64,000 bases of DNA from Symbiodinium natans (lineage: Eukaryota; Sar; Dinophyceae; Suessiales; Symbiodiniaceae). The notes beneath the pieces were generated by a model. That model did no database searches. It was not told the DNA's origin and worked only from the letters and a program-made list of their open reading frames with translations. Position 1 is the first letter of the stretch. Every line of letters begins with the position of its first letter. The position numbers and the translations under genes were made by a program. Shown here in pieces: positions 1 to 10,300 of the stretch. The stretch spans positions 43,501-107,500 of the forward strand of contig CAJNDS010000044.1 in assembly GCA_905221605.1 (NCBI GenBank), read 5' to 3'.

Positions 1-231
1 GGTGTTGTGCAGTACAGGCAAATCCAGGAAGCTGTCCGGGTGATGTGGCTCGCGGCCCAAACCTCAATGACAAGATACATGCGTATCCCCATTCCGGACG
101 GCATCCCTGAGTGGGGGGTTGATGAGCAAGAGCTGCCTCCAATGCAGGTCATGCCCAGCCGTACGCGTTCCCATACCACCTCAGCTGGCCATCGCTCCCG
201 GCGTCCGGACTGGGATGGCTCCTGGCAATAG
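1..231 (+). CDS. C-terminal end of a retroelement ORF (5' truncated by window edge)
   Basis: The frame is open from base 1 to the TAG at 229-231 and encodes the last 76 residues of a longer protein. It aligns by eye with the frame ending at 14545: both share QY..(V/I)Q(D/E)A(I/V)R.MW, then I(P/S)IP.GIP.WGVDE, and a terminal R(P/H)PDW(D/E)G.WQ before the stop. Conservation of these positions between two diverged copies argues that the frame was under protein-level constraint. I do not recognise a catalytic domain here; it would be the C-terminal domain of a LINE-type polyprotein. It sits directly upstream of the repeat-rich 3' region. Confidence 0.55.
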   Translation, partial: GVVQYRQIQEAVRVMWLAAQTSMTRYMRIPIPDGIPEWGVDEQELPPMQVMPSRTRSHTTSAGHRSRRPDWDGSWQ

Positions 232-550
232 ACAGCAAACTGTCATCTGTGATGTGAGCCCTCACATCTCCTCGCCGATACATGCTGCAAGACTACCTCG
301 GGATATTCTTGGTTTGGCAACCCTCTCGTGGTCTATGCCACGGATTGGATCGTGCTTGTCTTTTGTGTGCTTACAGCTTGCAGCTGTGAACACCCTTCTG
401 GGTCGGCCTCGCGGTGTGCCTGTGGGAACGGGGGGCCTTTCTTTCGTGGTTGCTCCACTGGCCATCTGCCACGGACGACCCGGACGGTGACACCCCCTTG
501 TCGTACAACGGCGTCATGCCAATTGGGAGAGACCAGCTAGGGGATGCTGC

Positions 551-2205
551 TTCTGGGCTGTGGACACTTCTACGCGGAGATGAGGTTTCCACTTCCCTGG
601 CAATGTGCCATCGAGCACCTGTGGACAACCTGGCCTTCACGAGAGCCATTCTCGCCTGTGCTTGGGTTGCTGCGGGGTTCCCTGCCTGCTTGGGTGTATA
701 TCTCTGCTTGCGTCAAAGCAGCCATACATGACTACCTCCCCATCGGTAGGTGGCCAAGCGTGATGTGAGCCCTCACATCTCCTCGCCGACGTCTGTCGGT
801 TTGGGCATGGAGGGTCTGATTCTGGTTATTGAACCCTCAACCCTCACCGGCCAAGGAGATAGTTGCTTGGCCTTGAGTGCGAAGTTTCGACTGGGGGACT
901 CTCCCGCTTCCTGCGGGGCAGGTGGGGTCCCCGCCTGCTTGGGTTTACCTGATGGCTCTGATTGGAACGAAGCAGTCAAGCCTGCTTTGGCCGTCGGACG
1001 AGACTCTTGTGAGTCAAAAGAACGTTGCGCCTTGTGCTCGGAGAGGCTCCACTGGCTGACCACCATGGAGTGCTCTGGGCTGGTCCTACCCTTTGTTCTT
1101 GCCGTTAAGTCCCCACTGGCTGACCACCATGGGGCAACTTTATACTTCGGATCAAGAAGGTTGACACCTGCAACGTCCCGTGCCAAGGCACGACTATGCC
1201 CCACCTGTGATGGCGGACTTGTGAACCTTCTCGTGAACGGCCTTGGCTGGTGCTGAATGTATTCGCATCGGTGGCTGCATGATGGTGGTTTTGTGAATCT
1301 GGCAACGTCGCATTTTGCGACGCACCTGCGCACTCGGTGCTACATGTGTGCTCCCGGCCTCTTCGACGATTTCGAGTACTGAGTGCACAGGGTGACCTAG
1401 CAGTTCGGCGCGCTGGCTGTGGACACTTCTACGTGGAGATTATGCACCCGCTGACTTGGCAGGGAGCCATTCCCCACTTGTAGAACAACCTGGCCCTCTT
1501 GAGACTCTAGAGGGTCACCCTCGTCTGAGCTTGGCCTGCGGCAGGGCAAGTGGGCTCCCCGCCCGCGTGGATGTTACCTGAAGGCTCTGATTGGACCAAA
1601 GTAGCAATACCATGGAGATCCTTGCACTTCGGCACCAATGTGATGTGAGCCCTCCCATCTCCTTACCGACGTACCTCGCGGGTTTGGGTTTGGAGGGACC
1701 TGATGCGTGCCGATGCGCAGGCCAGCGCCAAGGTTGCGTGGCCTTGTGTGAGATGCCTGGACTGGGAGGTTCCTCGTTGTCATTATAAACCCTGTGGCGT
1801 TAAGGGTTTGGTAACTCGCTGTGGACTTTCCCCTGGAATCCGTAGCTGCACTCTCGCCCCCCCTCTGGCCGTGCGCGGGCACCTCTCTGGGTGGGCACTT
1901 GTACGCCAGGTTGACTGGAGAACCCTGTGCTCGGAGCTACTCCACTGGCTGACCGCCATGGAGTGCCCTGGGCCGGTCCTGCTTTGATTGTTCTTGCTGT
2001 TAAGTCCCCACTGGCTGACCTCCATGGGGCATATGCCCCCTGTGCCGGGCGCGGACACCTCTCTGGGTGGGCACTTGTACGCCAAGGTGAATGGAGCACC
2101 CAAAACTCGGAGCTACTCCACTGGCTGACCACCATGGAGTGCCCTGGGCCGGTCTTGCCTTGATTGTTCTTGCTGTTAAGTCCCCACTGGCTGACCACCA
2201 TGGGG
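551..2205 (+). repeat. Tandem and paired repeats in the 3' non-coding region of the LINE-like element
   Basis: Two layers are visible. A long unit beginning GGCTGTGGACACTTCTAC recurs at about 551 and 1415, each followed by a related stretch containing GTGATGTGAGCCCTC (about 760 and 1640). Within the second layer, a motif CCACTGGCTGACCACCATGG occurs in pairs about 65 bp apart, one version followed by AGTG and the other preceded by CC and followed by GGC (about 1048/1113, 1940/2005, 2118/2186). The same pair recurs in the second element copy (about 14790/14855 and 15136/15201). The motif contains CCATGG. Function is unknown. Confidence 0.6.
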
Positions 2206-2653
2206 CATATGCACATCTTTCATCCCCCCTAGGGAGTCTGACTTGCAACATCCTTTCGCCGTTGAGTGTCGGTTGTCTGTCCTTGACAACGAGTACGTGA
2301 TCCGAACCTCTTCTGATGACCTCGGTTTGAATAACCGCTGTCGCACCAGTGGCTACATGATGGTGGTTTTGAGAATCTGGCAATGTCGCAATTTGCGATT
2401 CCCCCACAAGCTCTGTGCTTCCTTGTGAACCGGGACTTCATTGACGACCTCGAGTACTGAGTCCGTGGGGTATCTAGCAGTTCAGCGCGATTGCTCGCTT
2501 TGTTTCTTTGGTGTTTGTTTGCTTGGTGGTTGCTTGTTGTGTCTGGCGGATTGTGTGCGCTGACTTTGTTTCACCCTTTACGTCGAGCCCAACAAGACCG
2601 GCCTACTGTGCTACTGATGTAGTAAAGAGGCGTCAGTCCAAAAAAAAAAAAAA

Positions 2654-3654
2654 GCTTGGTCGAACCGAGAACCGCAAATCTTCCTGGTCAGCTTCTTGTG
2701 CACGTGATCCCCTGGGATGAGCTTCATTCCAAAGCGCCTGCTTTCTTGCTGCCAAGCACGGCCGGAAGATGCAAAGCTGGTTGTCCTGGTGGTGGACAAG
2801 ACCAACCGCCGCAACTCTAACCGCAGAATGTGTCGCAATATTGCCCGTGGCATGGCAATGCCCCCCGAGGCGCGCCTTGATGGGAACGAAATTGCCTTTG
2901 CACTGGAGGCGTTGCTGGCGTTCGTGCCATGCAATGACCACAGCTGCGTCGGTGTCGGAACCGGCGGAGAAGCCACTGATGCGTAGTTTGCATTGGCCGG
3001 CACTGCCGCCACCCAAACCCACATGTAAGGCCGTTAATGCTGCAGTGTGTGGCATGAAGTGTGCCAAGGCCGGCTTCATGGTAAGGGCAGCTTCAACAGC
3101 GCTAATCCTGGCCCTCACACCAGGCAAGTGGCATCCTTCAACATGTGGTAGAGAGCCTTGGCCCAAACTTGGGGGGCCTGAGGGAGGAGCAACAATGCAT
3201 GCGACGCGTTACCACTAGACAAGAGCAGCAGCGGGCGGTGAGAAAGGTTATATCTAACCGGCCTGTCTTGGTTCTTCCGGACTTGTTCCATTTCCAGGCC
3301 CGTTAGTGCGTGAGAATTGGCGGTGTAAAGGAAAATGCCCGAGACGGAAGCGGGCGCGTTCTCGCCTCTGCCATTTATCCCGCTGATGAAGAGCGACCTG
3401 CATTCCCCAGCAGGTGTACGGTGGGGTTTCGAGGGCGGGTGTTAAGACTGTCATTCAAGACCGGCTGAGGTCCTAAGACGTGGCCCGCGTGTCGGCAGTG
3501 AAAAGTGGCCAAGGCACATCCGGCAAAGTACCGGTGCGTTGCAGCAGTCAGAATAGCTCTGCCTTCCTTGCAATCCAATCGGTGTGGAATACTTTTGGAG
3601 CTCGAGATTGGATCTTGCCAGGGGAGAGAGTTTACCGTCCACGCTCTTGGACCG
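2654..3654. other. Gene-less flank between two retroelements
   Basis: Overlapping frames on both strands are open for 90-180 codons between about 2633 and 3218, but none shows a domain I recognise and they compete with each other, so no gene is called. The segment may be older retroelement sequence into which both neighbours inserted. It ends in GACTTT (3655-3660), the hexamer found at every boundary of the following element. Confidence 0.4.
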
Positions 3655-3661
3655 GACTTTC

Positions 3662-3927
3662 AGCTAACGGTCAACGGGTTGATAGTGCTTTAAAGTCTGA
3701 GCCTAGAGAAAAACCCCTTTGTGTTTCTTTGCTAGCTCGCCCGAGCTTTGGAAAAGGGAAAACTTTCCTTCATTGGCCTTTTGCACTCATTTTCCAGTCT
3801 CTGACACCATTGCTTGCGCATGTTCACCGGTTCAAGTGCCTTGTGAACGTTGAGCATCTGTAAGTTCTTGGAGCTGCCAAATGTTTTGCATCAAGCTTTG
3901 AACACTAGACTCAAGCTTCTGCAATGT
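3662..3927 (+). repeat. Split direct repeat A1 (left end of the YR retrotransposon)
   Basis: These 266 bp match 11442-11707 without a difference that I could find; identity breaks at C/A (3661 versus 11441) and at T/G after GCAATGT. The repeat starts with a hairpin-like stretch: TCAAC-GG-GTTGA at 3671-3682, followed by GCTTTAAAGTC at 3687-3697, which is the reverse complement of GACTTTAAAGC found at the right end of the element (12341-12351). It directly precedes the recombinase frame. Confidence 0.85.
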
Positions 3928-3955
3928 TGCATATGAGGCCAGGATAGAGGCGGTT

Positions 3956-5464
3956 TTGGAGAAAAGTTGCCTTAAGCTTGTGGGGTTCCTGAACTCTTTG
4001 GAGCTTAACGCCAGACCACATGCGTGGCCTGCCGGTCATGATGACCAGTGCATCTATGTCAAGGCCTGCCTCGGCGTGAAGTCGCCATTCACTGTCGAGA
4101 AGCGTGCAAATTCGTTGGTTCATCTCATGCGCTGGATGGTTGAGTACAAAGGGCTTCTTGTGAGCATCACCGAGGATGGGCTCTGGGATTATTTGTCATA
4201 CTTGAAGGAACATGCTGCAGCGGCCTCCAAAGGACAGGCTTCCATATCAGGAATCCGTTTTGCCTTGCATGTTCTGGGAGTGTGTTTCTCCGAGCACGTG
4301 TTGAGTCGTCGATGCATTGGATTCGCCGAACAAATGGAGACCTTGTCACGCGAGTCTTGCCAGGCATCTTCTTTGTTGCTTTCAGAGCTTCTGGCATTGC
4401 ACGGTATGTTGAAAAACAGTGCGCTGGAGCCTTGGGACCGCGCTTCCGTGGCGTTCTTGATCATCTGTGCGTATGCCAGGGCGCGGGCCAGCGACCTTGT
4501 CAGAGTACAAAGGGTGTCGGCCGACACCGCAGATAAATTTGGGTTCCTTGAGATAATGCTCAAAACTCATAAAGGGGCTAGGAACCCTAGGCTTAAGTCC
4601 AAGCTCCTGCCCGTGATTGCTCCGTTGGTTGGGGTCGATGGATCCAACTGGTATCTCGATGTCAAGGCTGCTCTGGAAGCAGAGGGCTTGTCGCTCGATG
4701 GCGACATCAACGGCCCTTTGTTCCGTCCTCCTCGCGACGGTGCGGGAGGAGCTCCAGGTGTGCGTGAGCTTCGCGCTCATGAGGTGACTGCGCTGCTGCA
4801 TTCCTTCCTTGGGCAGCCCGATGCGAATCGCCGGCTGTCTTCACATAGCCTCAAGGCAACTTTGCTTGACTGGACTTCCAAATTTGGCTTGCCTCCTCAG
4901 CAGCAGCATATCCTTGGACGCCACTGTGATGCTGTCAAGGGAAGTGCACCATTGTACTCGAGAGACCTGGTTTATGATGCCACGCGAGCTCTTCAGAGCG
5001 TCATCATGGAGGTGCATCATGCCCGTTTCGTGCCCGATGCGCCGAGGTCCTTGAGGTATCCACAGAGTGTTGCTCAGTCTCATGTTGATGTGATTGAGGT
5101 CAAGGACGAGCCCGTTGGCGAGGCAGTGCCGATTCCCACGGTGGGCAAAGGGCCAGAATCTGCTGAGCATGATGCCAGTCCTGCTTCAAGCTCCGATGTG
5201 GAGTCCTCCTCTAGCAGTTCATCCAGCTCCGACAGCGCTGCACCTGCATCCTGCAAGAAGTTCGCACGCCCGGACTGGCCTGACGAGCTCACGCGTGTGC
5301 ATAAGAAGACTCGTACCATGCATCTGGCTAAATCCTTTACAGGTGGAGGCACTGCAATCTTTGCATGCGGTCGAGCGGAATCTGATGCTTACGAGGCTGG
5401 ATGCGCTTCTGGCCCAGGCAGGCGCTGTGAAGTTTGCGTTCGTCTTGGGGCTGATGCGTCTTGA
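3956..5464 (+). CDS. Tyrosine recombinase of the retrotransposon
   Basis: This is a 503-codon frame for a tyrosine-recombinase-type integrase that would insert the circular DNA copy of the element. The catalytic constellation can be followed: Arg in YARARASDL (residues 173-181, R175 or R177), H297-S-L-K300 in the box II position where most family members have HxxR, H323 in LGRHCD, and the nucleophile Y334 in APLYSRD. An N-terminal helical region (about 40-160) fits the SAM-like core-binding domain. The tail (about 385-500) has a Ser run and a basic stretch. The frame is open upstream to a TGA at 3899-3901 but contains no ATG before the coordinate given, so initiation is at a non-ATG codon, depends on splicing, or the start has been lost. 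It lies 28 bp after repeat A1. Lys for the second Arg also occurs in some eukaryotic YR families and does not by itself imply inactivity. Confidence 0.8.
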   Translation: MEKSCLKLVGFLNSLELNARPHAWPAGHDDQCIYVKACLGVKSPFTVEKRANSLVHLMRWMVEYKGLLVSITEDGLWDYLSYLKEHAAAASKGQASISGIRFALHVLGVCFSEHVLSRRCIGFAEQMETLSRESCQASSLLLSELLALHGMLKNSALEPWDRASVAFLIICAYARARASDLVRVQRVSADTADKFGFLEIMLKTHKGARNPRLKSKLLPVIAPLVGVDGSNWYLDVKAALEAEGLSLDGDINGPLFRPPRDGAGGAPGVRELRAHEVTALLHSFLGQPDANRRLSSHSLKATLLDWTSKFGLPPQQQHILGRHCDAVKGSAPLYSRDLVYDATRALQSVIMEVHHARFVPDAPRSLRYPQSVAQSHVDVIEVKDEPVGEAVPIPTVGKGPESAEHDASPASSSDVESSSSSSSSSDSAAPASCKKFARPDWPDELTRVHKKTRTMHLAKSFTGGGTAIFACGRAESDAYEAGCASGPGRRCEVCVRLGADAS

Positions 5465-6147
5465 CATGGTTTCTCTTCTTAGGGCAAAGCCCTTTATGAC
5501 TTGGTGGTACAGACTTTTGCAAAATCTGTCTGGCCAGCTGGCGGATGCGCTTGCTGCCTATGCCTCGGCAACATGGCCGGCGGATGCGCTCGACAACATG
5601 GCTGTCGGATGCGGTTTCGTCACACAGTGGCACTGCCGCCTATCAGTTGTGTTTGGTGGTTGCACCAGCCGGCGGTTGCGCCGATCGGCCAGATTTTTCT
5701 TTGGAGTGGCGCGGCGGATGCGCTTGCGCTATGCCTCGGCAACATGGCAGGCGGATGCGCCTCTACAACATGGCCATCTGATGTGCTGAGGCCACATGGC
5801 TGGCCTTGCACTCCCTGAGTTGTGTTTGGTGGTTGCACCTGCCGGCGGATGCGCTGAGCTGTCAGACTTTTTCGAGCAGATGTTTTTGAAAGCTTCCGGC
5901 AGCCCCCACATCTCTTCGCCGCTGAAAAAGTTGGGCGTTCTGAAGACTTCATATGTGGGACACTAAGCAATCTGCATGAGATGCTTTTGTGGTTTAGTGG
6001 AACATTTCACCTCAAACTAGATGCTGATGAGGCGTGGTGATCTGATGCCTTGATGTTTGGCCTCACTCTGTCAGTACATGCTTCAGTCCTTTGCTGTCGA
6101 GCTCCAGCTTAGGCCGCCATTTGGGAAGGCTGCGCGTTTGTTCAGCC
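5465..6147 (+). repeat. Degenerate tandem repeats between recombinase and gag
   Basis: From about 5505 to 5880 a unit of roughly 160 bp is repeated imperfectly. Marker pieces are GGCGGATGCGCT (several times), CTATGCCTCGGCAACATGGC (5559 and 5730), and GTTGTGTTTGGTGGTTGCACC (5646 and 5819) followed by CCGGCGG and CAGA(C)TTTTTC. The rest, to 6147, is unique and non-coding. It might carry a promoter or ribosome-recruiting sequence for gag, but nothing in the sequence proves this. Confidence 0.55.
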
Positions 6148-7351
6148 ATGTCGAGTCTTCTGGACAGTGAAGCTCATTTTGAAAAGAGGGCCTCCGAAAT
6201 CGGGATGAGTGGGGCCAGCTTGCAAGCTCTGCAGGCTCATGGGGTTGCGACCATGGGTAACATTGCACATATCATTGGGACTCCGGGCCAGCCCCTTGCT
6301 GACGCCGATGTTGAGGTTTGGATGCGCTTGCATTTGCCCGCTGCGACCCTAGGTGATCAGGCCTCGCTCCGCCGCCTCATCTGGGAGGGGAGGCATTGGC
6401 CACAGCTGAGCTCAAGGAGCAGTTAACCCACCCCGACAGTTCCGCCCAAAAGAAGGTTCCGGAAGCTGAACGCTCCCGGCGGATGGCGCATTTAAAGGCT
6501 TCGTTGCCGGGTCTGGCTTTGGAAGGTCCCCTCGAGCCCTCTTTCAGCCTACTTGATAAAGCAGCTGCCATCGAGAGAGAGAATCAGCTTCGTTTTCTCA
6601 GCCCTGATGTTTGTGTTAGTCGGGCCTTCGAGGTCACGAATGCACGACCCGACAAGAAGGTCCTCGAGCTTGATGATGCCAAAACGCTGTCTGTCTCCAG
6701 CCAGGCTGATGTGCCCGAGAGTCCGCCGTGCTCGGCCCTACAGCTGCAGGAAGCCCTTTTGCGGCGAGGCGTTGCTTTTGCCTTTGCGCAGATTGTATCC
6801 TTCACGTCTTATCAGAAGTATGTCACGCTCCTTTTCCAGCATTTGGCCCGTGACCCGCCCCCTGATTACCAAAGGTGTTCGGTCAGTCAGTTGGCCAGAG
6901 CGGACCGTATGGTGTTTGAGCGTCTCATTGCTGCTGATGTCAAGCCCCGGCGCGATCCATCCGGCGTGTATGCCTTGGACACCAAGCTTTTGGAAGCTCT
7001 TGAAAGCTACCAGGTCAGCATGCTTTTGATGCCTTTGGCGGCTCAGCGTCCTGATCAGCGGGGGCTGAAGCGCCCTGCTGCTTCTGCGTCCTCGGGGCAG
7101 TTCGGGCGTGCACGGCCTGGTTCCAAATGGGCCAAAGGCCGCGGCAGAGGGGCCCCTGCTGGCAAAGGCAAAGGTCGGGTCCATGGGCCGGCCGTACCCA
7201 AGGTGATCAGTGACTTGGGCGGACATGCCAGGACTGACGATGGCAAGGAGCTTTGTTTCAACCACAACTTGGAAGGCTGCAAGAATCCGCATTGTAAGCG
7301 GTTTGCGCCAAGTGCTTCAAGAGCACTCACACGATTAGGCAGTGCAATTGA
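6148..7351 (+). pseudogene. gag-like ORF of the YR retrotransposon, frameshifted
   Basis: A protein of about 400 residues precedes pol. It starts with ATG at 6148 (MSSLLDSEAHFEKR), has a helical N-terminal part, a basic Gly/Arg/Lys-rich stretch (encoded about 7070-7200) and a C-terminal Cys motif, CFNHNLEGCKNPHC, that resembles the start of a CCCH zinc finger as found in nucleic-acid-binding gag proteins. The frame is broken by a tandem duplication of GGGAG (6383-6387 and 6388-6392): after it, the homologous-looking frame continues two bases out. A second shift probably lies near 7300, because the expected His of the zinc finger is missing and a Cys/His-containing frame (tgc at 7304 to TGA at 7349-7351) follows in another phase. 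Pol begins 19 bp later. Confidence 0.6.
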
Positions 7352-7369
7352 GAGCTTGGGGCGTCGGGG

Positions 7370-10300
7370 GTGCCGCTGCCGCGCCCTCCGGCGCCGGGCG
7401 CTGAACCACGTTTTTCCATTGGTGAGGTCGTCTCCTCACGCATTTCTCCGGGCAATGCCGAATCTCTTGCAGCCTCCTTTCTCCAACAGGGGGTCACGGA
7501 AGCCGATGTCTGCGCTTTGGTGCCCTATCTCAAGTCCGAGCGTCCTGCTCGGGGACAAGGCATGCCATCCGAGTTTAGCTTTACAACGGGCGCGTACGTC
7601 CATGGGTCTTTGGTTGGCCTGAGGACCCATGCATCCACTTTTCCAAATGTCACGCGCTGTCTGTGTGACCTAGTCAAGCGCCGAGCCCCAGAAATCGAAT
7701 TCTCTTCGATAGCCCTTTTTAAGGATCTTTGCACCCCTCCTCACCGTGACCTGAATAACAGTTCAGGTTTTCCCTCCTGCCTCATTCCTTGCTCCAGCTT
7801 CGAAGGAGGCGAGCTGTGGATTGAAGATGACGAAGGCTCAGTGGCGTGCCCCGACACCGCTGTTGCCACCAAAGGTCGTCTCCTCAGCCTCACGGGGCCC
7901 ACATTTTTCGACCCACATCTGCTTCATGCGACCGCTCCTTGGGTTGGATCCCGGGTGGTGATTGCGGCCTTTGTCATAGCTCGCTTTGAGCTACTGACGG
8001 CTTCCGACAGGTCAGCCCTGCAAAGCTTAGGCTTTCGCTGCCCAGCCCTTTCTACCGGCGAAAATGCCGGTCCGGCCCCCCCGCGTCCGCTGCGCAGCAA
8101 TTTCCCGGTGGTTTTTGAGATCTTCTCTGGTTCTGCTCGCATCACAACGGCTTTGCGTTCTTTTTGGCCGCACTGTTTCGGCGTGGATTCTAGGCCTCCG
8201 TCCGAAGCTCGCTCTCATACTTTGGTGGCAGACCTCAGTTCGCCAGCCGGGCAGGACTTGCTGTGGCATTGGTTGCGTTGCCCATATCTAGTAGGGTTGT
8301 GGATTGCTCCGCCGTGCGGGACGGCCAGTCTCGCACGTTGCATCCCGGTGTATGATGCTGCCGGTAACATTGTACCGTCGCCGCCTCCCTTGCGCGACTC
8401 GGCCTGCCCCGACGGCCTGCCAGGCCTTGAAGGCCTTCATGCTGTGCGAGTTCGCCAAGCGAATATCTTGTATTCCTTGGTTCAGGAGCTGTGTGCTTTC
8501 GCTCACCAGGCGCAGATCATGGTGGCCGTGGAGAATCCTCGCGGCAGCCTCTTCTGGTCGACTTCATCATGGCGCCGAGCGCAGCCCTACTGTCCCTTTT
8601 GGACTTGCTTCCAGAACTGCGCTTTCAAGGGTCGCAGACCCAAATGGACGGCCATCGCTCACAACCACCCCTCCTTCACCGCCCTCGCCCGTACTTGTCC
8701 TGGTGCCAGTTGCGCTTCGCAACATTTGCCCTGGGGGCTCACCCCGTCCCACGCCTGGTCCACTAGTGAGGAGTGCGCTTATCCGCCTTTTCTTGCTGTC
8801 TGCGTGGCGCGTTGCTTTGCCCAAGCCGTTGAGGTCGCGCCGTCGTCTGAGCCGTCCATTGCGGCCATCCGCGCCCGCACTGGGTTGCAGCCCAAGGCTT
8901 CTTCTTACGCCCCCCTGGTACCGGAACACAAGCACGTTGTTGTCTTGCGCGGTCCCTCCGTTCTGCTTGACGACCTGCCGGTCGAGCCCATGGCCCGCTT
9001 GAAGAAGGAATGGGCGCCTCCGCCTTCTGTTGCCCCCGCCGGGGCCCTGCCCGCAGGCTCACAGCTTCTGCGGTCTACTCCTCTTACGGTTAATATGGGG
9101 TTGCCTGACACTGACCAAGTTCCCACAGGTGCCGCTTTGCAGCCCGAAGTTCCCCCACAAGGTACCACCGAGGTTGCTTGGGGCATTCCCTTTGAACCAC
9201 AAGAGTTTGTGAGAGCTGCAGTGGCCAAGGGGCATCCTCGTACTTTCAGCGCTTTGCTGCCAAGTGTTCTGGAAGAGGCCATTGACTTCAATGCGAGCCA
9301 TACCTTGGCTGAGACTGCAGAGGTCAGGACTGGTTGGTTTAAGCACTGGTTGAATAGGATGGGGGCTTTGAAGGAGGAGGAGGCAGCTCTGAAGGCATCG
9401 ATGCCCCCAGAGCGAGCAAAGGTGCTGGAGGGGAAGAACCTCCTGCTATGGCAGGAAATGTTACGCGCCAGCGGTTATCCGGATCTGGGAGTCGTAGATC
9501 TGATGAAGGAAGGTGTCGATCTTGCAGGCCAGGTGCCGGCTTCTGGGCTTTTTGAACCTTGTTTCAAACCCGCCAAGCTGTCCCCCGCTGGTCTGGCACA
9601 GCAGACTCCCGAAGTTCGCCGGAAGATTCTCGTTGCTGCATCCAAGCCATCTGAGCATGATGCCGTCATATGCCAGAAGACAGCTGAGGAATATGAGAAA
9701 GGCTGGGTTTCTGGTCCGCTGGACCCCAGCTCGTTGCCCTCAGATGCAGTGATCAACAGGCGCTTCGCCATTCTTCAGAAGGATCGGCCCAGAGTAATTG
9801 ACGACTGCAGCGCTTCCCTTTTGAACGATACTGTGCAGAAGACCGAATCTCCCCAGCCTCAGAGTGTGGACCTGATCGCAGCCATGGTTCTAGCAGCACT
9901 CCAGCGTTTGCCAGGCAAGGCCATGGTCGGAAAGTGCCTGGACTTGAAAGCTGCCTACAGACAGGTTCCTGTTTCAGCCGCTGGCCTGATGTTTGCCTTT
10001 GTTGCATACTTCTGCCCTGCAGAGGCCAAATGCGTGGTGAGGCAGATGTATGCGCTTCCGTTTGGTGCCAGCAGGGCTGTGTATGGGTACCTTAGGATAG
10101 CGTATAGCTTGTGGTGGTTAGCCGTTAAGAACCTTAAGCTCATGATGACGCACTTTTTCGACGACTTCGTCAACATCTGTAGATCCGAGGAGCAGGTCCA
10201 CGTGGAAAGAGTCCTGCATGGTTTCTTTGCACTGCTTGGCTGGAAAGTTTCGGAGGACAAGGATCATGGGTTCCAGGAAGAATTTACGGCTCTGGGGATA

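Larger units (their letters stand above)
1..2653 (+). mobile_element. Non-LTR (LINE-like) retroelement, 3' part with poly(A) tail, copy 1
   Basis: The segment consists of the end of an open reading frame (to 231), about 2.4 kb of non-coding sequence with internal repeats, and a terminal run of 14 A (2640-2653). The last 40 bp before the A run (about 2599-2640) are nearly the same as those before the A run at 15678-15686, and the coding ends are also homologous, so two copies of one family are present in the same orientation. A 3' poly(A) without long terminal repeats points to target-primed, LINE-type retrotransposition. No reverse transcriptase is seen because the window starts inside the element, so the class is inferred. 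The 5' boundary lies outside the window and no target-site duplication could be checked. Confidence 0.6.

Noticed and set aside
773-2441. Overlapping - strand frames of 135-186 codons repeated in the LINE 3' region
   Set aside because: They mirror the tandem repeats and have no counterpart kept open in copy 2 beyond the repeated motif itself.
7370-7622. Reading the gag frame through to 7622 as a gag-pol overlap
   Set aside because: The frame after about 7300 becomes Arg-rich and featureless, while another phase gives a Cys/His end that stops at 7351 just before pol; a shift near 7300 is the simpler explanation.
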